Of a stretch of 64,000 nucleotides of DNA, positions 17,711 through 26,202 are shown one piece after another. The translations under genes were made by a program, and so were the position numbers. Each line of letters opens with the position of its first letter. Position 1 is the first letter of the stretch. The notes beneath the pieces were generated by a model that did not search any database, was not told the origin of the DNA, and was given only the letters and a program-made list of their open reading frames with translations. Source of the DNA: Paenibacillus sp. FSL H8-0332. Its GTDB lineage: Bacteria > Bacillota > Bacilli > Paenibacillales > Paenibacillaceae. Location of the stretch: the NCBI RefSeq assembly GCF_037963835.1, contig NZ_CP150145.1, forward strand, positions 124,001 to 188,000, read 5' to 3'.

Positions 17711-19522
17711 ATGGATGTAGTGACAGCGGAGGAGATGCGGGCATTCGACCGCAACACGATTGAGCGGCTGGGCATCCCGGCCATCGCCCTGATGGAAAAT
17801 GCCGGACGGGCTATTGCCGAGGAGGTCATCGCCTTGTGCCGCCGCCGGGCAAGCTCGGCTGGTGGCGGGGCGTGGGGGGCTGGAGCGGTTGATGGTGGAG
17901 TGCGGAGGAATGAAGCGGGAGTGCCAGGTAGTGATGTGGGGCGGGACGGAGCGGGTGTAGTTGGTGGAAATGCACGGCGTGTTGGAGCAGGCACGGCTGG
18001 AGGTGGAGTGCGGAGTAGCGAAACGGTATCAACTGGTGGCGTAGCGGATGCGTCCAGCGGGCGCGGGGCACCAGGCTTCGGCACTGACGCTGCGGGCTTC
18101 ACCGTCAGCGGAGATGCGGCGCTGATGCTTGCCGGTGCCGGCGGAGAGCATTGGCTCGTCCTCGCCGGCAAGGGCAACAACGGCGGCGATGGCCTCGCCG
18201 CCGCCAGGCATCTGCGTGAGGCCGGCATCGCCGTCACGCTGGTGTACGCGGCCGCGCCGGAGTCGCTGGCCGGCGAAGCCGCGCTGCAGCGTGATGCCGC
18301 TGCAGCCATGGGCATTCCTGCCGTAGTCTACGGCAAGGATGCCCTGGACCTTGCCGCATGCAGCGGCATCGTAGATGCGCTGCTCGGCACAGGCAGCGCG
18401 GGAGCCCCGCGCGGTGCCTATGCGGAGCTGATTGCCGCTGCGAACGCCAGCGGCAGAGCCATTGTGTCCGCGGACATCCCCAGCGGGCTGGATGCGGACA
18501 CGGGGGAGACGCATGAGCCATGCATTCATGCGTCAGTGACCGTCTGCCTCGCGTTCCTGAAGCGAGGGCTGCTGCAATATCCCGGCGCAGAGGCCGCCGG
18601 GCGGGTCGTGGTCCGCTCCATCGGTATACCCGCTGCCCTTGCCCGGGAGGGCGGCGTCAAGGTCAGCCTGCTGACGCCGGAAGTACTGACGGCGCGCCTT
18701 AAGGTTGACCTGGCGCGCCGCCGTTCGCCCGAGGGCCACAAGGGCACCTACGGGCATGTCCTGCTTGCAGCAGGAAGCCTGCGCATGAGCGGCGCAGGCC
18801 TGTTGTCTGCCCGCGCTGCACTGCGTGCAGGCTGCGGGCTGGTAACTTGGGCGCTGCCGGAGAAGCTGCTGCCCTATGTGATCGGTTCCGTACCGGAGCT
18901 GATGCTGGCCCCGGTCGCCGGAGGCGACGGGGAGTGGAAAGCGGGTACGGCCGCTGAAGTGCTGCGGCTGAGTGCCAGCCGCGATTGTATAGCCATCGGC
19001 CCCGGCCTGGGCCGGTTCGAAGGAGATACGGAGTGGCTCCGCAGACTGTGGGAGGAGACGGACGGTCCTATGGTTATCGATGCGGATGCGTTGAATATAC
19101 TGGCAGATGCCGATTACCGGAGCTGGAGCCGCCGCCATCCGGTTATTCTGACCCCGCATCCGGGGGAGATGGCCCGTCTGGCGGGAATATCTACAGCGGA
19201 GGTGCAGCGGGACCGGATCGGATTGGCATTGTCCTACGCAGTTGAGCATGGAGTGATCCTTGTGCTCAAAGGCGCCCATACCGTAATAGCAACGCCTGAA
19301 GGGCAGGCCTATATCAATATCACCGGGCATCCCGGCATGGGTACCGGCGGTGCGGGGGATGTGCTGACTGGCATCATCTCCGGTCTGCTGGCCCAGGGTC
19401 TGGATGCGGATCAGGCCGCAGCGTTCGGAGTTTACCTGCACGGGCTGGCCGGAGAACGCGCCGCCCGGAAGCGGGACCATCCTGCCGCCCTGATCGCTGG
19501 GGATATTATCGAGGCGCTGTAA
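17711..19522 (+). CDS. nnr: Bifunctional NAD(P)H-hydrate epimerase / ADP-dependent dehydratase
   Basis: Repairs damaged NAD(P)H hydrates: the N-terminal YjeF domain epimerises NAD(P)HX and the C-terminal ribokinase-like domain dehydrates it with ADP. Start MDVVTAEEMRAFDRNTIERLGIPAIALMENAG; NAD-binding motif HWLVLAGKGNNGGDG near residue 150. The C-terminal domain shows PEGHKGTYGHVLLAAGS, VIDADALNIL, LTPHPGEMARL and GTGGAGDVLTGIISG. The 603 residues exceed the usual 500-515 because a Gly/Ala/Val-rich, low-complexity stretch of about 85-95 residues (about 48-143) interrupts the epimerase domain before the NAD motif. Shine-Dalgarno AAAGGAGG. Single gene. Confidence 0.93.
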   Translation: MDVVTAEEMRAFDRNTIERLGIPAIALMENAGRAIAEEVIALCRRRASSAGGGAWGAGAVDGGVRRNEAGVPGSDVGRDGAGVVGGNARRVGAGTAGGGVRSSETVSTGGVADASSGRGAPGFGTDAAGFTVSGDAALMLAGAGGEHWLVLAGKGNNGGDGLAAARHLREAGIAVTLVYAAAPESLAGEAALQRDAAAAMGIPAVVYGKDALDLAACSGIVDALLGTGSAGAPRGAYAELIAAANASGRAIVSADIPSGLDADTGETHEPCIHASVTVCLAFLKRGLLQYPGAEAAGRVVVRSIGIPAALAREGGVKVSLLTPEVLTARLKVDLARRRSPEGHKGTYGHVLLAAGSLRMSGAGLLSARAALRAGCGLVTWALPEKLLPYVIGSVPELMLAPVAGGDGEWKAGTAAEVLRLSASRDCIAIGPGLGRFEGDTEWLRRLWEETDGPMVIDADALNILADADYRSWSRRHPVILTPHPGEMARLAGISTAEVQRDRIGLALSYAVEHGVILVLKGAHTVIATPEGQAYINITGHPGMGTGGAGDVLTGIISGLLAQGLDADQAAAFGVYLHGLAGERAARKRDHPAALIAGDIIEAL

Positions 19523-19926
19523 GTGTAAGCACCGGGTTTGATGTCTCCAACCAACAGCGCCAGCCCTCCGGCAACATTTCATTAACAAGTTCAAGCTCTT
19601 GCTCGCTCTGGCGCACGGGCTGCTTGGAGTTCAAAGTCTATGTTAGTCTGCTGTCTGCTTGAGCGGATAATTAGGTGGATTTTGTCCACCTGCTGATGAG
19701 CGGATGAGCTCTGGCGGGACGTTAGTTGGATAAACGGCACTTAATTTAGCACATTTCACCCCAGGCGACAAAACTAACTTTATTAGTTGGAGCTTTTCCA
19801 CTTGCCTGCCTGTAAACGGCAGAAACGGATGAAATAAGACACATTTCTCCAATTGTTTGCTTCGGGCATCCTATTGAGCGCGATGCACCGGACGATAAGA
19901 GTTAACGCAATGTGCCAGCGCGAGGT
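19523..19926. other. Intergenic region, no gene seen
   Basis: Short open frames here look random. Visible structure is limited to small hairpins such as AGGTGGATTTTGTCCACCT (about 19671-19689). This is the approach to the tandem repeat beginning near 19927. Confidence 0.5.
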
Positions 19927-20163
19927 CATCGGGCCCAATGTAATCGAAAAACCGACTACATTGGTCGTGACGGAGACGTGTGGTCCAAATATAGTCGAAA
20001 AACCGACCATATTGGGCCTGACGGAGACGTGTGGTCCAAATATAGTCGAAAAACCGACCACATTGGTCGTGACGGAGACGTGTGGTCCAAATATAGTCGA
20101 AAAACCGACCATATTGGGCCTGACGGAGGCGTGTGGTCCCAATGTATGCGGAAAACCGAACAC
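19927..20163. repeat. 51-bp tandem repeat array with hairpin-forming units
   Basis: The junction ACGGAGACGTGTGG recurs at 19970, 20021, 20072 and (as ACGGAGGCG) 20123, exactly 51 bp apart. Each unit contains an imperfect palindrome: CCAAATATAGTCG, then AAAAAC, then CGACCATATTGG. Two unit variants alternate (TATTGGGCCT and CATTGGTCGT). The array is flanked by more diverged half units. 51 is divisible by 3, so several frames stay open, but there is no good start or codon pattern for a protein. Confidence 0.9.
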
Positions 20164-20276
20164 AATGTGCGGTGAGAAGGGTTTGCGGTTTCCGAATACT
20201 GATCCCATCCAGCCCGGCCTCCAGCCTTACCCGCTATCCCAGCCCTCCCCAATGCCCCCGCCTGAACCCGCCCTGA

Positions 20277-20732
20277 TCAGAACAAGACCAGACAGACAAG
20301 CGGAATGAACAGAGCGAAGAAGGGAAGCAGGATCGGGAAGCGTTCGCCCGCGATTTGGGCGATGCGGAACAGCAGCAGGATTGCGAGTCCAGTAAGGCCG
20401 GAGACGAGGGCGTCGCCGCCCTGCTCCGCAGCGAGCCACAGGCCGGCGCCATAGCCGGCAATGGCGTACAGGGCCAGTGCCGGGCTGAGCGAGGTGGAAC
20501 GGAACAAGCGCAGCAGCGCATCGGCCAGGATGGCAGCCGGTAGGCCGTAGGCGTAGATGGCATAAGGCACCGATACCGGCCAGCCGGACGGAATTCCGTT
20601 CTCATAGCCATGGATCAGCATGAACAGGGAGATCAGGATGAAGGTCAATCCGGCGGCCGACAGCTTGGTCAGAGCGTACATGCCCGCATTCAGGCGGACA
20701 GAAGGCAGGTTGAAATCCTTGTGTTGATTCAT
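20277..20732 (-). CDS. Four- to five-helix membrane protein, unknown function
   Basis: 151 residues. Hydrophobic segments are near 22-40 (LTKLSAAGLTFILISLFML), 57-75, 82-100, 108-124 and 130-150 (FPILLPFFALFIPLVCLVLF). AAAGGATG precedes the ATG. It lies 67 nt downstream of the SDR gene on the same strand, so the two may be co-transcribed. No recognised domain. Confidence 0.7.
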   Translation of the reverse strand: MNQHKDFNLPSVRLNAGMYALTKLSAAGLTFILISLFMLIHGYENGIPSGWPVSVPYAIYAYGLPAAILADALLRLFRSTSLSPALALYAIAGYGAGLWLAAEQGGDALVSGLTGLAILLLFRIAQIAGERFPILLPFFALFIPLVCLVLF

Positions 20733-20799
20733 CGCTATACATCCTTTCGGGTTGGGGAATGAACACGGCCGGAATGACCGGCTGAAGCCTGGACATGGA

Positions 20800-21696
20800 T
20801 CAGCTGGTCACCATGTCCCCGCCGTTAACATGAATGCAGGTGCCGGTTACATAAGAAGCATCATCGCTGGCCAGGTAGACATAGGCTCCTGCCAGTTCGT
20901 AAGGCTGTGCCGCACGTTTGAACGGAGTCTCAGTACCGAAGGCACTGACCTCCTCCGCAGAGAAGCTGGCAGGAATCAGCGGCGTCCAGACCGGACCGGG
21001 AGCTACGCTGTTGACACGGATGCCGCTGCCGGCGAGGGACAAGGCGAGAGAACGGGTGAAAGAGACGATAGCGCCCTTGGTGGACGAATAGTCTATCAGC
21101 TCCTTGTGGCCCCGGTAAGCAGTTATGGAGGCGGTGTTAATGATGCAACTCCCGGGATGCAGATGCGGAAGCGCCGCCTGAGTCAGGAAAAAAAACGGGA
21201 AAATGTTCGTCCGGTACGTCTGATACAGCTGCTCCTCCGAAATATCCAGAATACTCTTCTGCGGATATTGAACGCCGTGGTTATTGACCAGAATATCCAG
21301 CTTGCCGAAGGTCCGCACGGTATGCTCTACCGCTGCGAAGCAGCATTCCTTATGGCGCAGGTCCGTCTCGATCCGCAGGCATCGGCGACCCAGCTCTTCA
21401 ATCCGGCGCTGGGTCGCTGCGGCATCGGCAGCTTCATCCAGATAGGCGATAGCAATATCTGCTCCCTCTCTGGCAAAAGCGAATGCCGCCGCTCTTCCAA
21501 TACCGCTGTCTCCGCCGGTAATCAGCGCGGTCTTTCCCTGAAGCCGCCCGCTTCTGCCTTGCGGCTGCTCGCTGATTGGAGGCGGCTGCATCACGCTCTC
21601 CAGCCCGGGCTGGTGGTCCTGGTGCTGAGGGGGGAAAGCGACAGGCTGCACATGACAGACCGTCTTTTCACCATAATAAGGATACACGGGGTTCAT
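20800..21696 (-). CDS. SDR family NAD(P)-dependent oxidoreductase (YhdF/YdaD-like)
   Basis: 298 residues. An N-terminal extension of about 50 residues rich in Pro/Gln, as in the YhdF/YdaD general-stress dehydrogenases, precedes the Rossmann motif TGGDSGIGRAAA. DILVNNHGVQ (His where most SDRs have Ala) follows, then the catalytic Ser in NTASITAYRG and Tyr/Lys in DYSSTKGAI. The C-terminus VTGTCIHVNGGDMVTS is typical. Strong Shine-Dalgarno AAGGAGGAG. Substrate unknown; probably a sugar or aldehyde reductase acting under stress. Confidence 0.88.
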   Translation of the reverse strand: MNPVYPYYGEKTVCHVQPVAFPPQHQDHQPGLESVMQPPPISEQPQGRSGRLQGKTALITGGDSGIGRAAAFAFAREGADIAIAYLDEAADAAATQRRIEELGRRCLRIETDLRHKECCFAAVEHTVRTFGKLDILVNNHGVQYPQKSILDISEEQLYQTYRTNIFPFFFLTQAALPHLHPGSCIINTASITAYRGHKELIDYSSTKGAIVSFTRSLALSLAGSGIRVNSVAPGPVWTPLIPASFSAEEVSAFGTETPFKRAAQPYELAGAYVYLASDDASYVTGTCIHVNGGDMVTS

Positions 21697-21806
21697 CTGG
21701 GGTTACTCCTCCTTGCTGGCTCATCTCTTCCGTATATGGGTATGCATACGCCCAGAAAAGCGTGCGGCGTGAAGTGGAGTCATTAACTTAGAAATGGGGG
21801 AAATGA

Positions 21807-22217
21807 ATGATGTATAGAGCAATGATAGGGGACGATTACGACGCGGCTTATCAGTTATGGGAGAATACGGACGGAATGGGCCTCAGTGAAGCCGACTCAC
21901 GTGAGCATATTATCCGTTATCTGGAGCGGAATCCGGGGATCAGCCAGGTGTGCGTGAAGGAAGATGGCACTCTAATGGGCACAGCGATGTGCGGGCATGA
22001 CGGACGCCGAGGCTATATGTATCATGTGGCTGTCGACAGCGGCAGCCGGGGAAGCGGTACAGGCCGTGAGCTGGTGAGGCGTTGCCTCGCGGAGCTGCGG
22101 GAAGCAGGCATAACGAAATGCCATCTCATGGTGATCGAAGATAATGCCCTGGGCCGCAGCTTCTGGACCCGTATCGGCTGGCAGGAGCGGGACGGGCTGT
22201 TGCTTTTCTCGAAATAA
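21807..22217 (+). CDS. GNAT family N-acetyltransferase
   Basis: 136 residues with acetyl-CoA motif A, HVAVDSGSRGSGTGRELVRRCLAEL, and an N-terminal segment, MMYRAMIGDDYDAAYQLWENTDGMGLSEADS, like YpeA-type acetyltransferases. The ending VIEDNALGRSFWTRIGWQERDGLLLFSK is characteristic. GGGGGA precedes the ATG pair at 21807/21810. It begins just beyond the divergent SDR gene. Acceptor unknown. Confidence 0.87.
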   Translation: MMYRAMIGDDYDAAYQLWENTDGMGLSEADSREHIIRYLERNPGISQVCVKEDGTLMGTAMCGHDGRRGYMYHVAVDSGSRGSGTGRELVRRCLAELREAGITKCHLMVIEDNALGRSFWTRIGWQERDGLLLFSK

Positions 22218-22365
22218 GAGCAGCGGATAATAGGTCACAATTCATGTAATAGTGTAGCTTTGGTGCGGACGCAGTATAATATATAGGTGCTGTACAATGA
22301 ACGGATGGACATCCTTACATCATTCGCTGTACATGGCCGAATTCAGATAGCGGGAGACCAGAACT

Positions 22366-23082
22366 ATGAGATTTAAAGATGTATTCTCAATTATAGGTCC
22401 GGCCATGGTCGGGCCTTCCAGTTCTCATACAGCGGGAGCCGCGCGGATCGGACGGGCGGCAAGGCAGGTGCTTGGTGAGCTGCCGGGAGAGGCCGAGGTT
22501 ACGTTCTTTGGTTCTTTTGCCGCGACTTATCAGGGACACGGGACAGACCGGGCGATCGCCGGAGGCCTGCTTGATTTCGCCACGGACGACCACCGGCTGC
22601 CGGATTCCATTGAGCTTGCGGCCGAAGCCGGGATGAGCATCTCCTTTGGTCAGGGAACGGGGCTGTTTCCCCATCCCAATACGGTCCGTCTGCGTCTTGC
22701 AGGCAGGGAGAGCGGGACAGAGATGACCCTAACCGGCACCTCCATCGGCGGCGGCAATATTGAGATTGTGGATATTGACGGCTTCAGTGTGAAGCTGACC
22801 GGCATGTACCCGACGGTGCTGATTCAGCATATGGATTATCTGGGTGTGCTGGCCAGTGTTACGGATGTTATGCGGGAGGGCCAGTTCAATATCGGACATA
22901 TGTCACTGGACCGGAAGAACCGCAGCGGCGCAGCCCTAACGGTGCTGGAGCTGGATGAGCCAGCCACGGCGGAGCTGCTGGAGAAGCTGCGGGCACTTCC
23001 GGCAGTGAAGAGCGTCAAGGTAATCGATTTGAATGGCAATACACAAGAACAGACACAGAAGGGGAAGGACATCACAACATGA
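22366..23082 (+). CDS. sdaAB: L-serine dehydratase, beta subunit
   Basis: One chain of the two-subunit iron-sulfur enzyme that deaminates L-serine to pyruvate and ammonia. DVFSIIGPAMVGPSSSHTAGAARIGR at the N-terminus is the SDH beta signature. The C-terminal third is an ACT domain (GVLASVTDVMREGQFNIGHMSLDRK). 238 residues. GGGAG precedes the ATG. Its TGA overlaps the sdaAA ATG by 4 nt, so the two chains are translationally coupled. Confidence 0.96.
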   Translation: MRFKDVFSIIGPAMVGPSSSHTAGAARIGRAARQVLGELPGEAEVTFFGSFAATYQGHGTDRAIAGGLLDFATDDHRLPDSIELAAEAGMSISFGQGTGLFPHPNTVRLRLAGRESGTEMTLTGTSIGGGNIEIVDIDGFSVKLTGMYPTVLIQHMDYLGVLASVTDVMREGQFNIGHMSLDRKNRSGAALTVLELDEPATAELLEKLRALPAVKSVKVIDLNGNTQEQTQKGKDITT

Positions 23083-23957
23083 ATTTTCAAACACTCAGCC
23101 AGCTGGCTGTACTATGCGGGGAGCGGGAGCTGGGAATCGGCGCTCTAATGCTTGAGGAGCAGAGCGCCGAATCCGGCCGTTCTCAGGAGCAGGAATTCGC
23201 CACCATGCGCGAGTATTACGGGGTCATGAAGGAAGCGGTGCAGCGCGGCATGACCGAAGACACCACCTCACGCAGCGGCCTGACAGGGCTGGATGCCCAG
23301 CGGGTGGCCGCCTATAATGCAGCGGATGAGCCTTGTCTCGGGGGACCGGCAGGCCAGGCGATGGCGTATGCCCTTGCCGTCTCTGAAGTGAACGCCTCCA
23401 TGGGCCGGATTATTGCCACACCGACTGCCGGCTCCTGTGGGATTATTCCCGGTGTGTTCCTGAGCTGTCAGGAGCGCTTCGGCTGGGACGATGATTATAT
23501 GGTCTCTGGTTTGTTCGCGGCTGGAGCGATAGGGTATGTTATTGCTAATAATTCTTTTGTATCGGGTGCGGAAGGCGGCTGTCAGGCTGAGGTGGGTTCA
23601 GCGATCGGCATGGCGGCGGGAGCGTTGACCGAGATGCGCGGCGGGACTCCGGCACAGGCTGTACATGCGGTAGGTCTCGCGCTCAAAAATACACTGGGGC
23701 TGATTTGTGATCCGGTAGGCGGACTTGTGGAGATTCCATGCATTGTCCGCAACGGCTTCGGTGCCGTTACGGCGCTGGCGGCGGCGGATATGGCCCTGGC
23801 CGGCGTCCGCAGCGTGATTCCGTCCGATGAAGTGATCAAGGTCATGCTGGAGGTTGGCTCTGCGATGCCCGAGAAGCACCGGGAGACGGCCGGGGGCGGG
23901 CTGGCCCAGACCCCGACCGGCCGCCGGATTATGAAGGATCTGCGGAACCCGAAATAA
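23079..23957 (+). CDS. sdaAA: L-serine dehydratase, alpha subunit
   Basis: Catalytic [4Fe-4S] chain of L-serine dehydratase. Cysteines for the cluster occur in ATPTAGSCGIIPGVFLSC and in GLICDPVGGLVEIPCIVRNGF; GAEGGCQAEVGSA adds another. 292 residues, as usual for the Bacillota split enzyme. Overlaps sdaAB by 4 nt. The cluster makes the enzyme oxygen-sensitive. Confidence 0.96.
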   Translation: MNFQTLSQLAVLCGERELGIGALMLEEQSAESGRSQEQEFATMREYYGVMKEAVQRGMTEDTTSRSGLTGLDAQRVAAYNAADEPCLGGPAGQAMAYALAVSEVNASMGRIIATPTAGSCGIIPGVFLSCQERFGWDDDYMVSGLFAAGAIGYVIANNSFVSGAEGGCQAEVGSAIGMAAGALTEMRGGTPAQAVHAVGLALKNTLGLICDPVGGLVEIPCIVRNGFGAVTALAAADMALAGVRSVIPSDEVIKVMLEVGSAMPEKHRETAGGGLAQTPTGRRIMKDLRNPK

Positions 23958-23993
23958 CCGCCCGGTCACAGGCGCTCCGCAGTCTGCCGTTCA

Positions 23994-24296
23994 TCAGAGC
24001 ATACGGAAGCGTTCCAGGTGCTCCCATAAGCCCTCCTGCCGGAGAATCTCCGCCTGCTTCGGGCCCATGAGGTCGAAGTGGGGGAACGGCTGGCGGTTAT
24101 GAATATACCGCGCCGGGAGACCGTGCTTCTTGCACCACTCCCGCAGGCGGGGCAGATCGCTGCAGCCCACCTTGGTGACTGTTGTAATCTCAGGGTAGCG
24201 TTTATCGATCCAGTAATGGGTCAGGAACGCAATCTCCCCTGCGGAGACGGCCTGTTTCCAGCGGGTTAATTCCGCCCGGTTGATTCCAAAAGCCAT
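23994..24296 (-). CDS. Conserved YneQ-like small protein, unknown function
   Basis: 100 residues beginning MAFGINRAELTRWKQAVSAGEIAFLTHYW. The pattern TVTKVGCSDLPRLREWCKKHGL...HNRQPFPHFDLMG is conserved in Bacillales proteins that I recall as YneQ. Soluble, no membrane segment. The combination of a conserved Cys and a PHFD motif may hint at a metal or nucleotide site, but that is speculation. Convergent with sdaAA; AAGGATG upstream of the start. Confidence 0.72.
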   Translation of the reverse strand: MAFGINRAELTRWKQAVSAGEIAFLTHYWIDKRYPEITTVTKVGCSDLPRLREWCKKHGLPARYIHNRQPFPHFDLMGPKQAEILRQEGLWEHLERFRML

Positions 24297-24368
24297 GGCT
24301 GTTCATCCTTATCTGTAAGAGGAAGTAGACGATATATAACGCAAATATTACCGGAAGGAGAGTGTATT

Positions 24369-24566
24369 ATGAACGGACAAGTAAGAGCGGATATCCGCCC
24401 CGGCATTCAGGTAGACATCGTACTGAAGCAGGATCAGGCGACCGGCAAGCTCACGCACGGCACAGTGAAAGACATCCTGACCAACTCGCCCCGCCATCCG
24501 CACGGAATCAAGGTGCGGCTGGCGGACGGCCAGGTTGGACGGGTCAAGAACATTACCGGCTCATAA
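24369..24566 (+). CDS. ywbE: YwbE family protein
   Basis: 65 residues: MNGQVRADIRPGIQVDIVLKQDQATGKLTHGTVKDIL, then SPRHPHGIKVRLADGQVGRVKNI. This is the YwbE/DUF2196 pattern, a small beta-barrel-like domain of unknown function that is widely conserved. GGAAGGAG precedes the ATG. Its 3' end overlaps the convergent HNH gene by 14 nt. Confidence 0.92.
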   Translation: MNGQVRADIRPGIQVDIVLKQDQATGKLTHGTVKDILTNSPRHPHGIKVRLADGQVGRVKNITGS

Positions 24567-25368
24567 ATTGCTCCACTAACTGGTCGGCCTTCGTCTGATT
24601 GCATAAATTGCAGGCACAGACGCAGTTGTCCGGCGTAGTATGCCCGCCCTTGGCGCGGGGGAGCAGATGATCGATGGTATCCCCGTATTGGCCGCAGAAA
24701 TAACAGGTATAGTTGTCCCGCGTCAAAATATAGGCGCGGAAGTCCTTGTTGCTGTATATGCGGCGGATCGTACGCCGGTTCACGACGATGGCTGCATGCT
24801 CCTTGACCAGCGTCACGGCAAGCTCAAGGTCGATCTCCTGATGCCAGCGGCGGCCCTTATCGCTGTGCCCGCGCATGAGAATCATGCCCTTGGACGAAGG
24901 AATCAGGGCAGAGGCATCCTGCGGATCGGGCTTCGGCCCGCGCTGCTGCGGAAGGCTGCGCCCGGTCTCGGCGGCATGCCGGGGACGCGCCTTGCCCTTA
25001 AGGCCGGCTGTGCCCGCGCTGCCTCTAGCGTCCCGGGCACGTTCCGGCCGGGACGCTGGACGGGGCTGGACTATGGGTGGCTTAGCCTTCTCGGGCGCAG
25101 CTGCCCCGGAGATAGAGACCGGCCCATTGTGCTGCTTGAGGGAGCCGGCCGGTCTGGCCTGGCGCTCCGGCAGGGCAGGCGCTACGCTTGAATGCACTGG
25201 CGGCAAGGAAGCTTCGGCCTCGCGGAGCTTGCGGCATTCCCGGCACGCTCCGCGCCGGGACACGCCCTTGGCGCGCTTGCCTGTGCGCCTGCGGAATTCA
25301 GCGAGCGGCTTAAGCTGATGGCAGTACGCGCATTTTTTGGATGGTGGTAGAGTTGTGGTCTCAGTCAT
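24553..25368 (-). CDS. HNH endonuclease domain protein
   Basis: 271 residues. The C-terminal HNH nuclease domain is RDNYTCYFCGQYGDTIDHLLPRAKGGHTTPDNCVCACNLCNQTKAD: two CxxC zinc pairs around the catalytic DH. The N-terminus has a separate Cys4 motif (CAYCHQLKPLAEFRRRTG...GACRECRKLREA), then a roughly 100-residue Ala/Pro/Arg-rich linker of very high GC. No clear Shine-Dalgarno before the ATG at 25368. Possible roles are DNA repair or processing; it need not be mobile. Confidence 0.85.
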   Translation of the reverse strand: MTETTTLPPSKKCAYCHQLKPLAEFRRRTGKRAKGVSRRGACRECRKLREAEASLPPVHSSVAPALPERQARPAGSLKQHNGPVSISGAAAPEKAKPPIVQPRPASRPERARDARGSAGTAGLKGKARPRHAAETGRSLPQQRGPKPDPQDASALIPSSKGMILMRGHSDKGRRWHQEIDLELAVTLVKEHAAIVVNRRTIRRIYSNKDFRAYILTRDNYTCYFCGQYGDTIDHLLPRAKGGHTTPDNCVCACNLCNQTKADQLVEQFMSR

Positions 25369-25667
25369 AAGTGTACTTGGCAGAAGCGGCCCTTAAGCCG
25401 CAACCATCCAATCCCTTCTGTATTGTGAATGATAAGTACATATACTTGCATGCGTCCGTTGATGTCAGTAGTTGTCCTAATTGATACTAGTATAGCGTAA
25501 ACCGCAGACATTCACACAGCAGGCACATCATGTAAATTTTCCGGAGTGTGATTTCTTTCCCGGCAATCTTGAGGAGAAATCTGTAAAATCTCAATAAAGC
25601 ATAGGCGCTAACCAGAAATAGCCCTAATCCGTAGCCGGAAAACATGTGCCTGAAATGAGGAATGAGG

Positions 25668-26150
25668 ATGAACGCAGCTAAAAAAATGCCAGTCGCTGTT
25701 AAGGTGCTGGTTGTACTTCAAGGTTTTTTGAGCTTGGGGGCTATCGCAGGCGGGCTGGCGCTGCTGGCAGATCCCAGCGGAGAATTGCTCGGCATGCCGG
25801 TCTCGGCAATGGTACGAATGCCCTTTCACAGCTTTGCTGTCCCTGGGCTGCTGCTGTTGTTCGTATTCGGCATGCTCCCGCTGCTCGTGCTGTACGGCCT
25901 CTGGAAGCAGCCGCAGTGGGCTTGGAGCTACGCCTTGACACCATTTAAGGAACGGCATGCGGCCTGGAGCTTTTCGCTCTATATCGGCTTCGGCCAGATT
26001 ATCTGGATTATGGCGCAGACCTACATGTGGAACAGGGTCAGCTTGATTCATGTGTTCTATATGTCGCTGGGAATGCTGATTCAGATCGTGACGCTGCTGC
26101 CTGAGGTCCAAAGATATTTTATGCTGGACGGCCGTCCCGAAAGAAGTTAG
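25668..26150 (+). CDS. Four-helix membrane protein, unknown function
   Basis: About 160 residues; the start at 25668 has GAGG 7 nt upstream, and an in-frame ATG lies 6 nt earlier. Hydrophobic segments: VKVLVVLQGFLSLGAIAGGLALL, FAVPGLLLLFVFGMLPLLVLYGL, WSFSLYIGFGQIIWIMAQTYM and VFYMSLGMLIQIVTLL. Charged loops lie between. I do not recognise the family. It ends 52 nt before the LacI-family regulator. Confidence 0.75.
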   Translation: MNAAKKMPVAVKVLVVLQGFLSLGAIAGGLALLADPSGELLGMPVSAMVRMPFHSFAVPGLLLLFVFGMLPLLVLYGLWKQPQWAWSYALTPFKERHAAWSFSLYIGFGQIIWIMAQTYMWNRVSLIHVFYMSLGMLIQIVTLLPEVQRYFMLDGRPERS

Positions 26151-26202
26151 AATGTCAGTGAACATAAAAGGGCTTACATTGAGCTGCGGGAGTGAACCGG
26201 AA

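Noticed and set aside
19853..20308. Open frame across the 51-bp repeats giving a 17-residue repeat protein
   Set aside because: 51 is a multiple of 3, so frames stay open on both strands. No ribosome site or start fits, and the units form hairpins.
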